64,000 nucleotides of DNA from Glandiceps talaboti (taxonomy: Eukaryota; Hemichordata; Enteropneusta; Spengelidae). Shown here piece by piece: positions 48,120-59,300 of the stretch (its first letter is position 1; each line of letters begins with the position of its first letter). The stretch is from the NCBI RefSeq assembly GCF_964340395.1, contig NC_135552.1:20896181-20960180 (forward strand), in the 5' to 3' direction. A program made the translations under genes and the position numbers. The notes beneath the pieces are model-generated. The model made no database searches. It was given only the letters and a program-made list of their open reading frames with translations, and was not told the origin of the DNA.

Positions 48120-50672
48120 TTATTTACTCTACGACCCAATGGGAGTATGAGAGACAATTAAAAGTCTTAAAAAATATACACATCAAAAATACTTTCAAAA
48201 ATCAACAGATATATACAGAAATGTCAGACAGAAAACATATACATTATACACAAGTGGGAAAAGTAGTGCTACAGGCATGGCAAAATATGTATGTATGTGT
48301 GTGTCTGTCTGTCTGTCAATATGTATGTACTATGTATGTCTATGTATGCAGTTATCAAATCTGAACACTTTCAAGAACAATGTTCGAAAAGGCTTTGGCC
48401 ATTGAACATTAATATGGTTCTGGAGTCTGGCATGGTATAAAGTATCTGGATTAGATTAAATGTGTGTGTGTGTGTGTGTGTGTGTGAATGACTTAAACCT
48501 GCTAGATGGAAAATCACACTACCAGCGAACATGGGAAAATACTTATGTTTTAATAACATATACTGCGACTGATGAAGAAACCCTAGCAGTCGGTTTCGAA
48601 ATGCCTTAACAGAAGGGTCAGAAACTACTGACCTGGGGGCATATCGCCAATGTCTTCCCTGGTTTAAAAGAAGGGTCAGAAACTACTGACCTGGGGGCAT
48701 ATCGACAATGTCTTCCCTGCTAATCTACCCTAATACCGGGGGCAATAACCTTGACAAACCGGTCACTTGGCTAAACTGACCTTCAAACCAATTTATTATT
48801 ACCAAACAAAATAATCAAGTTTGAACCAGCTTGGAAAAATGCTTCCACTTATTAACAAACTTGATCTAACAACCCATAGTTGGTTACATGGTAAACGCAA
48901 TGGCATACACATATTTAATATTGATGGTGTATGGAGTCCCCTTCCCTTTTCTACCGTTGCTGTAGACCTGTGAATTGCTTGCCTTGTAGCAGACAGCAAA
49001 TTACGTGTGGTGAAGTCATCTCCTGATCTTATAGCACTAGTAGCCGCAGCTATTAAATGCGACACGGAGCGAGGTCCAGACAGCCTCCGCGACGGTGTTT
49101 GGTGATCAGCCATGTTTGCATTTCGCGCATTTGTATAATGTTATTGACAGACACACTTTCGGAAAAATAGCTTTGTCCCCAACAAGTAAATACAAATTAA
49201 TTACCAAATATGGTATTTCATGATATCACAATTACCAAATATGGTATTTGCTGATATCACAATTACCAAATGAGGCATTTCATGATATCATTAAATGGGT
49301 CAATTTGATGATATCATCAAATCTACCTATTTGCTTATATCATCAATTCATTTAATGACATCAGCAAATTATTTGATGATATCGTCAAAGGCCGAATAAA
49401 AAGTAAAACGGCTTGCCATCCGGCCGTACGCACACGGTACACTGTTACATCATAGGGTCTATGGTTACACTCCAGTCTAAGTAATTTTCTAACTACACGT
49501 CAAATTGAAATCCGTACGATTTATGGACCACATAAGGTATTAAAAGACTCCAATTTTTGCACAGATAATGGATATAAGGGAGCCTTCAGTATTTACAAGG
49601 GGGAGGACCGGAGGAAATCACACATGGTCTGTTAAGTAAAACATGACCTTCCCCCCCCCCATTAATTATGCAAATTATCCATTAACACTGTAAGGTACAT
49701 CAACAAACTTGATAGGACATATGTGTTTTCTTATTGTTAACATATGTACTAAATTATGTTGAATAGCCTAATTACCAAATATAGCCTAATTACCAAAAAT
49801 ATTTAATTGTGCAAATTATTCGTTAACGCTGTAAGGTACATCAACAAATTTTTTGGACAAATGTATGTTGTTATGTTTAACAAATATACTAAATCCTAAA
49901 AAAGAATTCCCCCCCCCCCCCACAGGCTGGAGAAACTAACCGGTCCCTTCACAGGGAGCTCAGGCTCAGTTAGTATTGTTTACAAATACAAACAAACAAG
50001 TAAACAAACAAACAAATTAACAAAAAAATAAACCGACAAATGAGTAGATACATACATGAGTAAACGACAACAAACCAACGAACAAACAAACACTACCCCC
50101 CCCCCCCCCCCGCAATGGTCACATCTGGAAATAACCCAGATATTATTGGTTATTTCCAGACGTGACCATTGCAGGGGGGGGGGTGTTAGCTTGTGTGTTT
50201 GACGAGTGGTATGTTTGGTATGGTTTTCATGGCGGAGGTTTCTTAAGTTTGTTTGTTTGTTTGTTTGTTATATGGTGGTAGTCATCTCTAAAGCTATTAA
50301 ATCTGATTAAAATCCGATGTAGATGTCGGCTAATCGTTCATTGCTATTTTATTTTTACCTTCGTTATTTTGCCTGGTGGTCCATGTTTACGTTTTCGTCC
50401 TGATCGCCTCCTCTGCGATCAGGATGAAAACGTAAACATGTACCACGAAGGTCAATTCAGGCAATGAATGAGTAGCTGACATCTACATCGGATTTTAATC
50501 AGATTGGTCTAAAGCTAGCTACGGATATATTGCTTTCGGTGTCGAAAACTTAAAAGGTACACCCTCTCCTTTCAAGTTTCAAACCAAGGAGTACAGCTAC
50601 CTGAATATCAAGAACTATTCTACAGCCTAATTACTGGTATGCCATACTTACCAATGCAACTCGGTCAGCCAT
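44569..50672 (-). CDS. CBR1: Carbonyl reductase [NADPH], short-chain dehydrogenase family
   Basis: Exons on the minus strand: 50652-50672, 47719-47979, 46706-46818, 45813-45938, 45376-45517, 44569-44733. These make 828 bases, 275 residues plus stop; human CBR1 has 277. The cofactor loop TGGNKGIG is at residues 9-16 and the NNAA motif at 87-90. Asn112 (ECNFFG), Ser138/139 (VVHVASSSG), Tyr191 and Lys195 (YGVSK) form the complete catalytic set. CCPGYVDTDM and GAETPVYLALLPP near the end are typical of the CBR1/CBR3 group. The enzyme reduces quinones and other carbonyls with NADPH in the cytosol. The start MADRVALVTGG fits the family. The symbol indicates the family; one-to-one orthology with CBR1 versus CBR3 is not resolved. 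All splice sites are GT-AG with consistent phase. Confidence 0.93.
45040..45115. repeat. (CA)n (CATA)n microsatellite
   Basis: A dinucleotide CA run followed by CATA tetranucleotides, in the last carbonyl reductase intron. Confidence 0.95.
48830..49120 (-). mobile_element. Interspersed repeat fragment, copy 1
   Basis: The block 48860-48960 (GATCTAACAACCCATAGTT ... GGAGTCCCCTTCCC) is shared with 52417-52510. The minus strand is open for 104 codons (MADHQTPSRRLSGPRSV...), which may be a remnant of a mobile-element protein. The family is not recognised. Confidence 0.5.
49195..49400. repeat. TGATATCA-rich direct/inverted repeat tract
   Basis: ATTACCAAATATGGTATTT units recur three times, each followed by CATGATATCA or CTGATATCA. 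The same octamer palindrome then recurs in both orientations (ATGATATCATCAAAT). Confidence 0.75.
50095..50183. mobile_element. Short hairpin with C/G tails
   Basis: CGCAATGGTCACATCTGGAAATAACC pairs with GGTTATTTCCAGACGTGACCATTGC. The hairpin is flanked by poly-C on one side and poly-G on the other, so the tails are also complementary. Confidence 0.8.
50301..50505. mobile_element. Hairpin element, about 205 bp (MITE-like)
   Basis: The ends pair: ATCTGATTAAAATCCGATGT on the left, ACATCGGATTTTAATCAGAT on the right. A second inner inverted pair is GTTTACGTTTTCGTCCTGATCG against CGATCAGGATGAAAACGTAAAC. Confidence 0.88.
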
Positions 50673-50717
50673 GGTAGATGTTACATATACCAAGTGTGTA
50701 TTTGAACGTGTACACAG

Positions 50718-50766
50718 TACAACCATAGACAATAGAGAGAGACTCTCTATTGTCTATGGTACAACA
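50718..50766. repeat. Perfect hairpin 50 bp upstream of the carbonyl reductase start codon
   Basis: ACCATAGACAATAGAGAG and CTCTCTATTGTCTATGGT are exact inverted complements separated by three to four bases, flanked on both sides by ACAAC or GTACAAC. In a transcript the stem would lie in the 5' leader; in DNA it lies in the promoter. Confidence 0.85.
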
Positions 50767-51894
50767 AAGTGTGTCAGCGCTGTATCTCGCCATCTCGCCT
50801 CGTCCCTTTGTAAGGCGCACAAAGTGCGCCCCGAGCGGCGAATCCGCGAAAGTCACTCGGCTCACATCTCGCGCCGCACGCGTTCCAACTCTTGGCAATC
50901 GCAACTTCCCTCTCCTGTCATTCATATAGTTCGAACCCTACAGAGTTCGAAGTAGTCTGGGAGTACCCTGTGTTTCCTGTACTAATATGTTAATGTGGGT
51001 GGTGGCAAGAACGAACTACGTACGTCCGATCATATCATCATATTATGCATCGTGATACTGTAAGAGGTACATGTATACATTGTACGTTATCTTTTCTGAA
51101 TGTTTGTTGTGTACTTTCAAAACAAAAGAGACTAGAGAATGTTAATTCATGCAGTGGGGGAAACTAATGTTTTCAACTTCAATATGAATTGACATTGTGG
51201 CATATACTGTACAGAGATATAATGGAAAGTAGAGTTTTCTAAATTCATGTGTGAATTTGAATTTCACTTTTGTGGTATTAGGCTTTCTTGATAATATTTG
51301 ATATTTTGCTTTAATAGTTTTGTTTTTCAGTCAAACAGACTTACCATCCAGAGGGGAAGGGGCAGCTAGCTCCTCCACTTGAAGTGTCATCTTTTCTAAA
51401 ATTTGGGTTTTTTACCCAACATTTTAAATGGCCCATATAATAAGACTAAGAAACTTTCAGTAATTACAGGGGGGAAATCAGGCCTGTCTGTTGCGTAAAA
51501 TGTTACCCTCCCCCGATTCCGTCGCGGGGAGTGGGTAAATCATGGGGTGAGCAGTGGGCTGGCGGGCAAATTGAAACCCAGTAGGAGGTAGGGAGGGCAG
51601 ATGACCTTCACCGCCAGGGGGAGGGCACATAAGAACTGCTAAACACCTTCCCAACAATTTTTAATTTTATTTTTATGGAGGGGGCGATTCTAGTAAAACA
51701 TCCTTTTTATGTCTGAAGCAACATATAATTACTGAAAACCACAAATCCGCCCGTTGGCTGCACCTGAAGTTCCTTGCAGGCCTCTTGCATGAGAGCGGTA
51801 TTTCCGACTGAGACCAATAAACGGACGTGTTCCTGCCGGTTCGAATAAAGGTTCACCGTCTCTGTCAAGTGATTTACTTCCACCTAGCTGAACT

Positions 51895-51962
51895 GTCAGT
51901 GTCAGTGTCATCGTCACTGTCACTAGTACTGTCACTGTCACTGTCACTGTCACTGTCACTCA
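51895..51962. repeat. (TGTCAC/TGTCAG)n microsatellite
   Basis: Hexamer repeats TGTCAC with TGTCAG and TGTCAT variants. Confidence 0.9.
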
Positions 51963-52416
51963 CAATTACTCAGTTTACTCCAATGACGTTACTGTCTCTT
52001 ACTATCACTAGTGTCAATGGCACTATCTGTGTTTTCACCATTTTTTGCAAGTATTTTCTCATTTTGGGGTTTTCTTTTATGGTATGTTGTGTTCATCAAG
52101 GTGTTTGTCAAGGTGTTGTCTTGAATTAATCTGTGGTCAGTCTGAGTGAGGATTTGGAGTTATTTGAGGCATGAGATATGACATTCGCTGACAAGTGGTA
52201 TATTGTGGTATCGAGACAAGGGTTCGGGTTGACGCGGTGTCATCAGATAACGAACCACTATGTCTATTTGCTCGATTGACTCTGGTGATGTCAGATAATT
52301 ATTCTTTAGTACCTGACTTTAGTGCTTACAGCAGCTGTATTATGCGGGTGACACTATAACACGAACACGTACGAATCACAAGTGAAATGACGGAAAACGA
52401 TTGACAGCACTTACAC

Positions 52417-52515
52417 CTTGATCTAACAACCCATAGTTCGTTATCTGGTACTACGAAATACCATACACTTGATATAATATTGACGGTGTTCGGAGTCCCC
52501 CTCCCCATTATCACC
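52417..52515 (-). mobile_element. Interspersed repeat fragment, copy 2
   Basis: Shares CTTGATCTAACAACCCATAG and GGAGTCCCC with copy 1 at 48860-48960, same orientation, with insertions and substitutions. Confidence 0.55.
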
Positions 52516-52524
52516 TGACTCACT

Positions 52525-53000
52525 CTATGAAAAAGGTGGAAGGACATCCTTTACATATATAATTAGAGTGTTGAATTATACCCTCTCCTCAACTAAAAAA
52601 ATGGAATGACTGCCGCTAGTTTATAACACATATAGGTGGAATGACAGCGAACACTTTAGAATGAAAAAAACCGAATGACCACATTTTACTCCATGAAAAG
52701 GTGAAATGACACCCTTTGCTAGTGTTGAAAGGCACTCTCTTACTACTAAATTGGAATGACAGCCTTTACTCTTTAAAAAGTGGAATCCCAGCAAACACTA
52801 TAGTGTGAAAAAAGAATGACTGCATTTATTCTATGAAATAGGTAACTAGTGTTTGATGTCATTTCACCACCTGTATCATAGAGTAGAGGCTGTCACTCCA
52901 CGTTTTTAGTTGAGAAGAAGATGTCGTTCAACATTCTATTTACATGATATCATTCCACCTTTTCATAGAGTAATGTTCTCATTCGTATTCCGTCATTTGA
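52525..53000. repeat. Degenerate repeat array of GGTGGAATGACA-type units
   Basis: About ten diverged units combining CTATGAAAAAGGTGGAATGACA with CTTTACT-like segments. From about 52850 the same motif appears inverted (TGTCATTTCACCACCT, ATCATTCCACCTTTTCATAG). Confidence 0.65.
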
Positions 53001-53078
53001 GTTGTCATTCGTTTTATTGCCACCTGTATATATTATGCGATTTATATGTGAAGGGGTATGATGAAAAACAAGAATTCA

Positions 53079-53082
<4 letters not shown>

Positions 53083-53131
<49 letters not shown>
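53083..53131. repeat. (GT)n microsatellite
   Basis: An uninterrupted TG run of about 20 units after a short GTATATGT lead. Confidence 0.95.
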
Positions 53132-53133
<2 letters not shown>

Positions 53134-54104
53134 GGGTATGACAAGAAAATTTATGCATTTTCAGCAGGGGACGAGCTCATTAAAAAACAAACCCCTTAGA
53201 TGAAAGTCCTGAACCCCCCCCCCCCCATATATATTAGGATGTGATTGGAAGATATATCCTGAACGACTTCCTTGCTCTGTATATTAAACAGACAGGCAAA
53301 GCTCAAATTCTTGCAGGTGGTGCTCTCAAAATGTTGTATTTTTTTTTAGTAAATAATATGTGACACATGATTTATATTACGCTCCAAGTAATCTTTTCAC
53401 CCGTCTATGTTTGTACAACTGTTGGATTAAAGTAAACTCACCCTTGTTATCAACTTTGATAACACATTGATGCTGTTTGATTTAAGGGGCGTAGCTTTCT
53501 GTTTTAGAGCGATAATCAGGGACTGGTAGGAGGCGGTGACACTACTTAGTTACAGTGCGTGTCATGCCAACATATAGACATGGCCAGTTTATAAAAAAAA
53601 ACGGAACATGAGAAACGCGGAGGAAGACATGACAGTGCCGGCCGTTTCCTTTCGTCATGTTTATAATCATTCTCTATATTACAGGACCTATAGACACATA
53701 CTACACTTCTTACAGCATGCGTTGGTAATACTAAAATAATTTTAAAATGTATACACATACGCAGTCTTCGTGGCACCTTATTTCGACAGGCATATTGGTA
53801 ACAGCATAGTCAAACCTTTTCAAAATGTCAAAGTTAACATACTTTTTCTTTTAAGTGTATTTGTCAACATCACAGGGTTTCAAACTTGCAAAACAGCTTA
53901 CGTTTGTAATCTGATGGATGTAGTTTATAACATTCAACAGAAACACTTACTGACACTTGAAAATATTTGTCATAACTCGATAACGTAAAATCACAATGTA
54001 TAGGGTTATCTTATTGCTATGTTTGTAATACATGTATTATACATCTTACACCTCTCACAAACCTGATGCCTAGCTGGCAACTGTTATATGGATAAAAGGA
54101 AACT

Positions 54105-54507
54105 ACAGTGAATTTCACAATACCGTACATGTTTCTGTTTGATACAACCATGCAGAAACCAACAAGAAATTGCATATACCGCACTTCAATAGCAAGATCG
54201 CATTTTTTGCTTCATTTGGTCTAATTGAAATAAACCATTTCAATGTATTACAACTCCATGCAGACATTCGGGCACCAATGTTTTTCTTCGTATCAAACGC
54301 CGGATGAAGGGCGCGTAAAATGTCATTTGTGGTGTTCATTTGATTATGTATAGTGGCATGTGTAGTTCATTTCACTTAGACAAAATGTAACAAGAAAGTG
54401 TACTCATTCAATCTTGCTATCTTAAAGTGTAGCATGTCTAGTTTCTTATTGGTTTTTGAGTGGTTGTATCAAACAGAAAATCTGAACAGTATTGTGAAAT
54501 TCACGGT
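54105..54507. mobile_element. Inverted-repeat non-autonomous DNA transposon (MITE), copy B
   Basis: Terminal inverted repeats of about 50 bp: CAGTGAATTTCACAATAC and TCTGTTTGATACAACCA at the left, reverse complements at the right (TGGTTGTATCAAACAGA and GTATTGTGAAATTCACGG). The interior is homologous to 22781-23100. No transposase is present. Confidence 0.85.
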
Positions 54508-54584
54508 ATCTCCACCTCGACAGTGCCAGTGGCCATAGACGACAGTAATAGCAGTACATAATTACACTGAAAGGTGAAGTATAA

Positions 54585-55165
54585 ATAACAATCAAATGTG
54601 CAAAGTACTTTTCATCCAATATTGAACTACGATTCCGTTTTTCATTTTCCCTCTGCACGATTTTTGTTTGGGTTTATAGTAACCACGTGATGCAATCTAT
54701 GGGTCATTAGATACATCATTCGGAGCAAACATTCAGAAGTCACCAAATATATGTAATAGCAAATTAGAATAGACAGATAGAATTGACAAAGAAAGTGTTT
54801 TCATGACAGTTTCTATGGTTACTGTCAGCTATAGACATGCTTTACTGACACTTTAACTGTCTTCATCTCAAATATGACTTGATAACTACGTATTAAGATA
54901 GACAACTAGGGACCCACCTCTCATTTATACTATTCGCTGCTTGTCTTTAACATCAGCTGTTCTAGACAATTTCTGTTTCAAAATATCCAGACAGAAGAGT
55001 AATGTACGGAGTTGTACGATTCAGATTTCTGTCGTTCCTCGTTTCATTTTTTGTGAAACAACAATGTGTTAGCTCTGACGAGACGTAAGACGGATTTCGG
55101 ATATGATGGCAGAAAAGTTATTCGTTGCAATGGCGATATGTTTCCCTGTGGCAGGTAAGTAATGG
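54585..55165 (+). repeat. Segmental duplication, upstream copy (promoter plus first exon of the MAM gene)
   Basis: Matches 58310-59300 in the same order and orientation: a CCAATATTG...TTTTTCATTTT block, an AAACATTCAGAAGT/AAAATTCAGAAGT block, a long CATGACAGTTTCTATGGTTACTGTCAGCTATAGACAT block, and the first exon with its donor. Confidence 0.85.
55103..55154 (+). CDS. Duplicate signal-peptide exon (alternative first exon or relic) of the MAM gene
   Basis: It encodes MMAEKLFVAMAICFPVA and ends in phase 1 at a GTAAGT donor, exactly as the copy at 59237. Both could splice in frame to the MAM exon at 61667. No MAM-like exon lies between the two copies, so this is either an alternative promoter and first exon or the leftover of a duplicated gene. 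The reading frame is intact and the changes relative to the other copy are few, mostly amino-acid conservative. Confidence 0.55.
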
Positions 55166-55878
55166 CTTCTAAATTACTCTGGCATTGCAGTAGACTGTAA
55201 GATACGTCGTGACGTTTCGCAGACTAGCATTGTAGTTTTCATTCCTGAAAGATGTATGAAGCTTTGAGCGCACTTAATTAAAAAAAAGGTATTTTCCTCG
55301 CTCATACTAAATGTTTTCCTGCTTTTAAAAAAAACACCCAAATGGATTAGTCTACCTGGGAATTTAAGGTTTCATATATTTTCATTACTTTCTTCAATGG
55401 CCTAAAACAAACAAAATACGCCTCTTTCTTTTGCAATCCTAGCGTTGCAGACATCACGCCCCCTCCATTGCTAAGTAGTAATTGATTGCTCCTGTAATAA
55501 TAGACTTACCATTTCAACTATCAGTCAATTTAAAAGAGTTTTTTTCCGTCGGAGGTGACAAGAATTGTTGAAATATTGCTACTTTTCGTCTAGTCTGTTC
55601 GATACTACCGTCGCGCCACCAATCAGCTACTACTCACGTCAGTCCTGAAACAGGGATAATAAGTACTGCATATGTCATGTAATAGACTCAGGAGAGATGT
55701 GAAACTTGAGAATATTTCTTGTTCAACATATGAGAATGTAATCTAAAATACATGAACTTGAGATTAGGCAATTACAGTAAACAAAGAGCAGATAAAGTCT
55801 AGATCAAGTAGACAATAGGTTAATATAGTATCTTTTAGCTAATTTTATCATGGGGAGAATGTTTGATGATATGCATAC

Positions 55879-55972
55879 TAAATATCGAACAGTCCATGGA
55901 TTAAAATTTAACTCGGGCCCCGCCCTCTTTAAATTTCAATCCCTAGCAAGTTACATTTTAATTCCTGGACTG
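55879..55972. mobile_element. Short hairpin element
   Basis: AACAGTCCATGGATTAAAAT pairs with ATTTTAATTCCTGGACTGTT. The central part TTTAAATT is also self-complementary. Confidence 0.65.
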
Positions 55973-56005
55973 TTTGTGCGCCAAGTGATAAGTAAACAAT
56001 ATACA

Positions 56006-56104
56006 CTGGTGGAAAGATATATAACAAGGCGGAGACAAGGTGGAGACACTGGTGGGAAGAAATTAAAAACAACTAGGCGGAGCCTCGTTGTTATCTTTCC
56101 ACCG
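56006..56104. mobile_element. Short inverted-repeat element next to the LINE fragment
   Basis: CTGGTGGAAAGATATATAAC on the left and GTTGTTATCTTTCCACCGC on the right are imperfect inverted complements, and GGCGGAG occurs in both arms. It abuts the 3' break of the LINE fragment. Confidence 0.6.
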
Positions 56105-56109
56105 CAATT

Positions 56110-56830
56110 TCACAGGATGGCGAGATTAGTCCATCTCACCCTTGCTAGACTAGACTCTTTGTCTGGTAATCCATAGAGGATGGAATGGCAATAATCCAGC
56201 CTAGAGGTAACAAATGCATGGATTAGTCTTTCGGTGCTGGTGTTGCCGAGGCACTTTCGAATTTTAGCCGATATTTCGAATGGCTAAGGATGCTGCTCTG
56301 CAGATGTTATTTACATGACAAGTCATTCTAAGTTCCGAGTCAAGTATAACCGCAAGGTCACGTGTTGTGGATGATGTGTTGACAGTGCTGTCCCCGATTG
56401 TGATACATGGTACAGGATTGGTTTTACTGAATTAAGATGAGAAGTGGATTATCTCTGTTTTACTATCATTTAGCTTTAATTTATTCGATGCATACCAAGT
56501 TCGTATATCAGCAATGCATGCTTCAATACGCGAGACTGTGTTCATGTGTTGTGATCGTTTCATCATCTGGTAAAGTTGAGAGTCATCAGCATACATCATA
56601 CTGTTTAGATTATGTTGTGAAATCAGATCCTCTAAGGGTGCGACATACATGGTAAAGAGTATGGGACCTAGAACTGATCCCTGTGGGACTCCAAAGTTTA
56701 GGCTGTGACAGGCAGACTTTGCATTGTTTACTGTTACATATTGTGTTCGATGCTGGAGGTATGACCTAAACCAGGAGGGTACTGTGCTATCTATCCCAAA
56801 CCGCTTATGCAGTCTGTCTATTAATATCAT
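56110..56830 (-). mobile_element. LINE reverse-transcriptase fragment, decayed
   Basis: On the minus strand the RT core is clear: FGVPQGSVLGPILF, then MMYADDSQLY, which includes the catalytic YADD. NKLKLNDSKTEIIHF follows. A stop comes at about 56432-56434. The same frame continues through the LDSELRMTCHV block to another stop near 56278, where a frameshift moves homology (SRLDYCHSILYGLP) to a different frame. Both ends are truncated. Style is CR1/Jockey-like. It may or may not be the same family as the fragment at 240-645, which covers a later part of such proteins. Confidence 0.85.
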
Positions 56831-58309
56831 CAAAAATCCCGCAAAATGTGAAAAATATGTTGTAATATGTTGAAAGCTCGAAGAACTATTCATTATTCTC
56901 ATCGGCAATACATTAAAAAGCAAATTTACCATAGTAAGAAACGAACTTAGTTTTATGAACTTTTGTAGGATGCATAGCAATGTGCCAGAACCCCGAACAT
57001 AAATCTAGAGTCGTAAAATGTTTGGAACACTTACTGCCGATAACATCACTATTTGTTTTACGTGGAAGTGAAAATTTACCTGGTTAAGACAACGAGGTGA
57101 TGTTCACGTGATGGTTTCATAACCAATAGAATTTGAGAACTATATGCCGATATCGATATTGAAGGGTAATTAACCCTTGTTCCATTAACATCATCTGTCT
57201 ATCTGACGACGAATTATAAATTCTTTTATTGTGTGACAATTTATATGGCAGTAAAGAAACTGGCTTCATAGTAAATCAGTTTTGTTTGAGTGTATCGCAA
57301 TATCCTAATCTCATAGTATTATCAACAAAAAACATCCCTATTTTCCCATAAATCTCTTGTAAAGACATTCTTCCTTCTGTTGATAACGTGCAATCATTGG
57401 AATTAAATGTATCAAGAAATTCCCCTTCATCCATAGATTTGTTAATACTAAGGCAGGTTGGAATTGCTTTTGAACTGGCGAACATCAGTTCCATCTGGCA
57501 AAATAGAAAATGCCCATAACATGTACACTTTCTTATCGTAATCTGTGTGTCTTTACTATTCTAATTGGTACGCTCACATTATGCACCGAGGTCAACACTT
57601 TATAGAATACCAATATGATGTAGTGCAAGTGACGAAATATTACGGGTATGCCCACTATATCATTAGGAAAATTTTCTTTCGGTCGTACTGCAATGACAGA
57701 TTCGGAATGCCAGGAATAACATAATTATTTGCCGCACACATTAGTAATGGCGCTTAGTACGTAATTCTCTTCCTCACTAGTTTATGCATGACCGACTGTT
57801 TCAGGCATTTAGTGGTCTGAGATACAGCTGAGAGCAAAGTAGTCAGGGAAAACACAGTTTTAAAATTGATCAATATCACACAAAATAAGTTATATTGAAT
57901 CAAAAACAATTGATCATTCAATCGATCAATCATTTAACCAAATAATAAATCAATCAACAAATAGATCGATCAATCAATTACATGCTCGCTGACCCCTGTG
58001 GTTCTATATTGTTTTCGTGCTGAGGATAAGAAATGGATGAGTTTTCGTTAAATTTAAGATAGACCATGTTAATTTTCAATAATTTATACATTTACAGAAG
58101 AATGTCATATAAAATTTGCTGACGTCTTTATCGTACCTGGTACAAACAGTGACCCGTCATAATATGTCATTACAATGTTTATATAATGTTTCATAATCTT
58201 GAATTCCCGTGTCATGCTTTTGTAGGTATGATATTTGACCTTTAGCCAAGATTGCCAAACGAGCCGAATTCAAGCCCAATTGATAAAATGCGACATAAGG
58301 ACTTGTAAA

Positions 58310-59300
58310 CAAATACCTTTCAACCAATATTGCGCTACGGTTTTTCATTTTTCCCTTTACATTTGTTTAGGTTAATTGGACTCACGTCGTTACCTAATCT
58401 CTTGCAGTACAGTTAGATAAATCAATCGCAGCAAAAATTCAGAAGTTTGGCCAAATAAAACAAATAGTGTGTTGCCGATAACCTGATCGACCTTAGTTTA
58501 AACCTTTTCACATGCAAAAAAGTAAAATGGTAACAATTTACTTCTATTTCTGTGTACACCACCATGCCTGTGCCTCATCTGTGGTCACTTAAAAAACAAA
58601 GGAAAAAGTATTGCAGAGAGAAACCAGGTCTTTTTAGACTACAACAGTACAGTCGGCATAATGTGTTCATCTACTTAACTTATAATTGTCTTCATTTACT
58701 TCTTTTACACGTCATCAAACTCCCACGAACGTATTGTGACCGACGAGTATCTTATCTTGGGGTCGAAGTAATTAAAAAAAAACACTAAAGTAAAATAATA
58801 TAAAATTGCGACCTAGCCACCCTTTTTTCTGAAGTCATGTTGTTGGAAACAAACATTTTTTTAAAATTTTGCCTTAGTTAGCCATGTACATGTAATATAT
58901 AGCAAAGCCCTACATAGAATTTGACAAAAGAAAGTATTGTCATGACAGTTTCTATGGTTACTGTCAGCTATAGACATACTTTATTGACACTTTCATGGTT
59001 GTTATCTTACATATGACTGCATACAAAGGTAAAGGACTAGAGACCCAACACTCATTTCAACCATCCGCTGCCTGTCTTTAACATCGGCTGTTTTATATTA
59101 TTGTTGTTTCAAAATATCCAGGCAGAAGTGTAACAAAACGGAGTCGTATGATCTAGATTCCTGATTTTCCTCTTTTCAGTTTTTCTCAAACAAGAGTTTG
59201 TTAGTTCTGATGAGAGATATAAAACGGATTTCGGGTATGATGATGGAAAAGTTAGTCGTTGCAATGGCGATATGTTTCGCTGTGGCAGGTAAGTAATGGT
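58310..59300 (+). repeat. Segmental duplication, downstream copy (promoter plus first exon of the MAM gene)
   Basis: Homologous to 54585-55165 but longer, because about 400 bases (about 58450-58900) have no counterpart in the upstream copy. The conserved block just before the exon suggests a shared promoter. Confidence 0.8.

Larger units (their letters stand above)
47980..50651 (-). other. Intron 1 of the carbonyl reductase gene (2.7 kb), repeat-filled
   Basis: Contents: an (AAT)n run at 48088-48119, a TG run at 48463-48487, a 55-bp direct duplication at 48613-48720 (AGGGTCAGAAACTACTGACC), an interspersed repeat copy at 48830-49120, a TGATATCA-rich tract at 49195-49400, poly-C tracts, and hairpins at 50095-50183 and 50301-50505. 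No coding exon seen. Confidence 0.7.
50673..55102. other. Spacer between carbonyl reductase and the MAM gene
   Basis: A CG-rich stretch at about 50790-50945 is probably the carbonyl reductase promoter. 51000-51890 and 53140-54100 show nothing recognisable beyond AT-rich sequence and short C runs. Repeats and transposon copies in between are listed separately. Confidence 0.55.
55155..59236. other. Stretch between the two MAM first exons
   Basis: Holds two hairpin elements, the LINE fragment, and an AATCGATCAATCA-type tract at 57890-57985. 57000-57880 and 57990-58300 show nothing I can identify. Confidence 0.55.

Noticed and set aside
55850..56176. 108-codon plus-strand frame
   Set aside because: Overlaps two hairpin elements and the antisense of a LINE fragment; no family resemblance.
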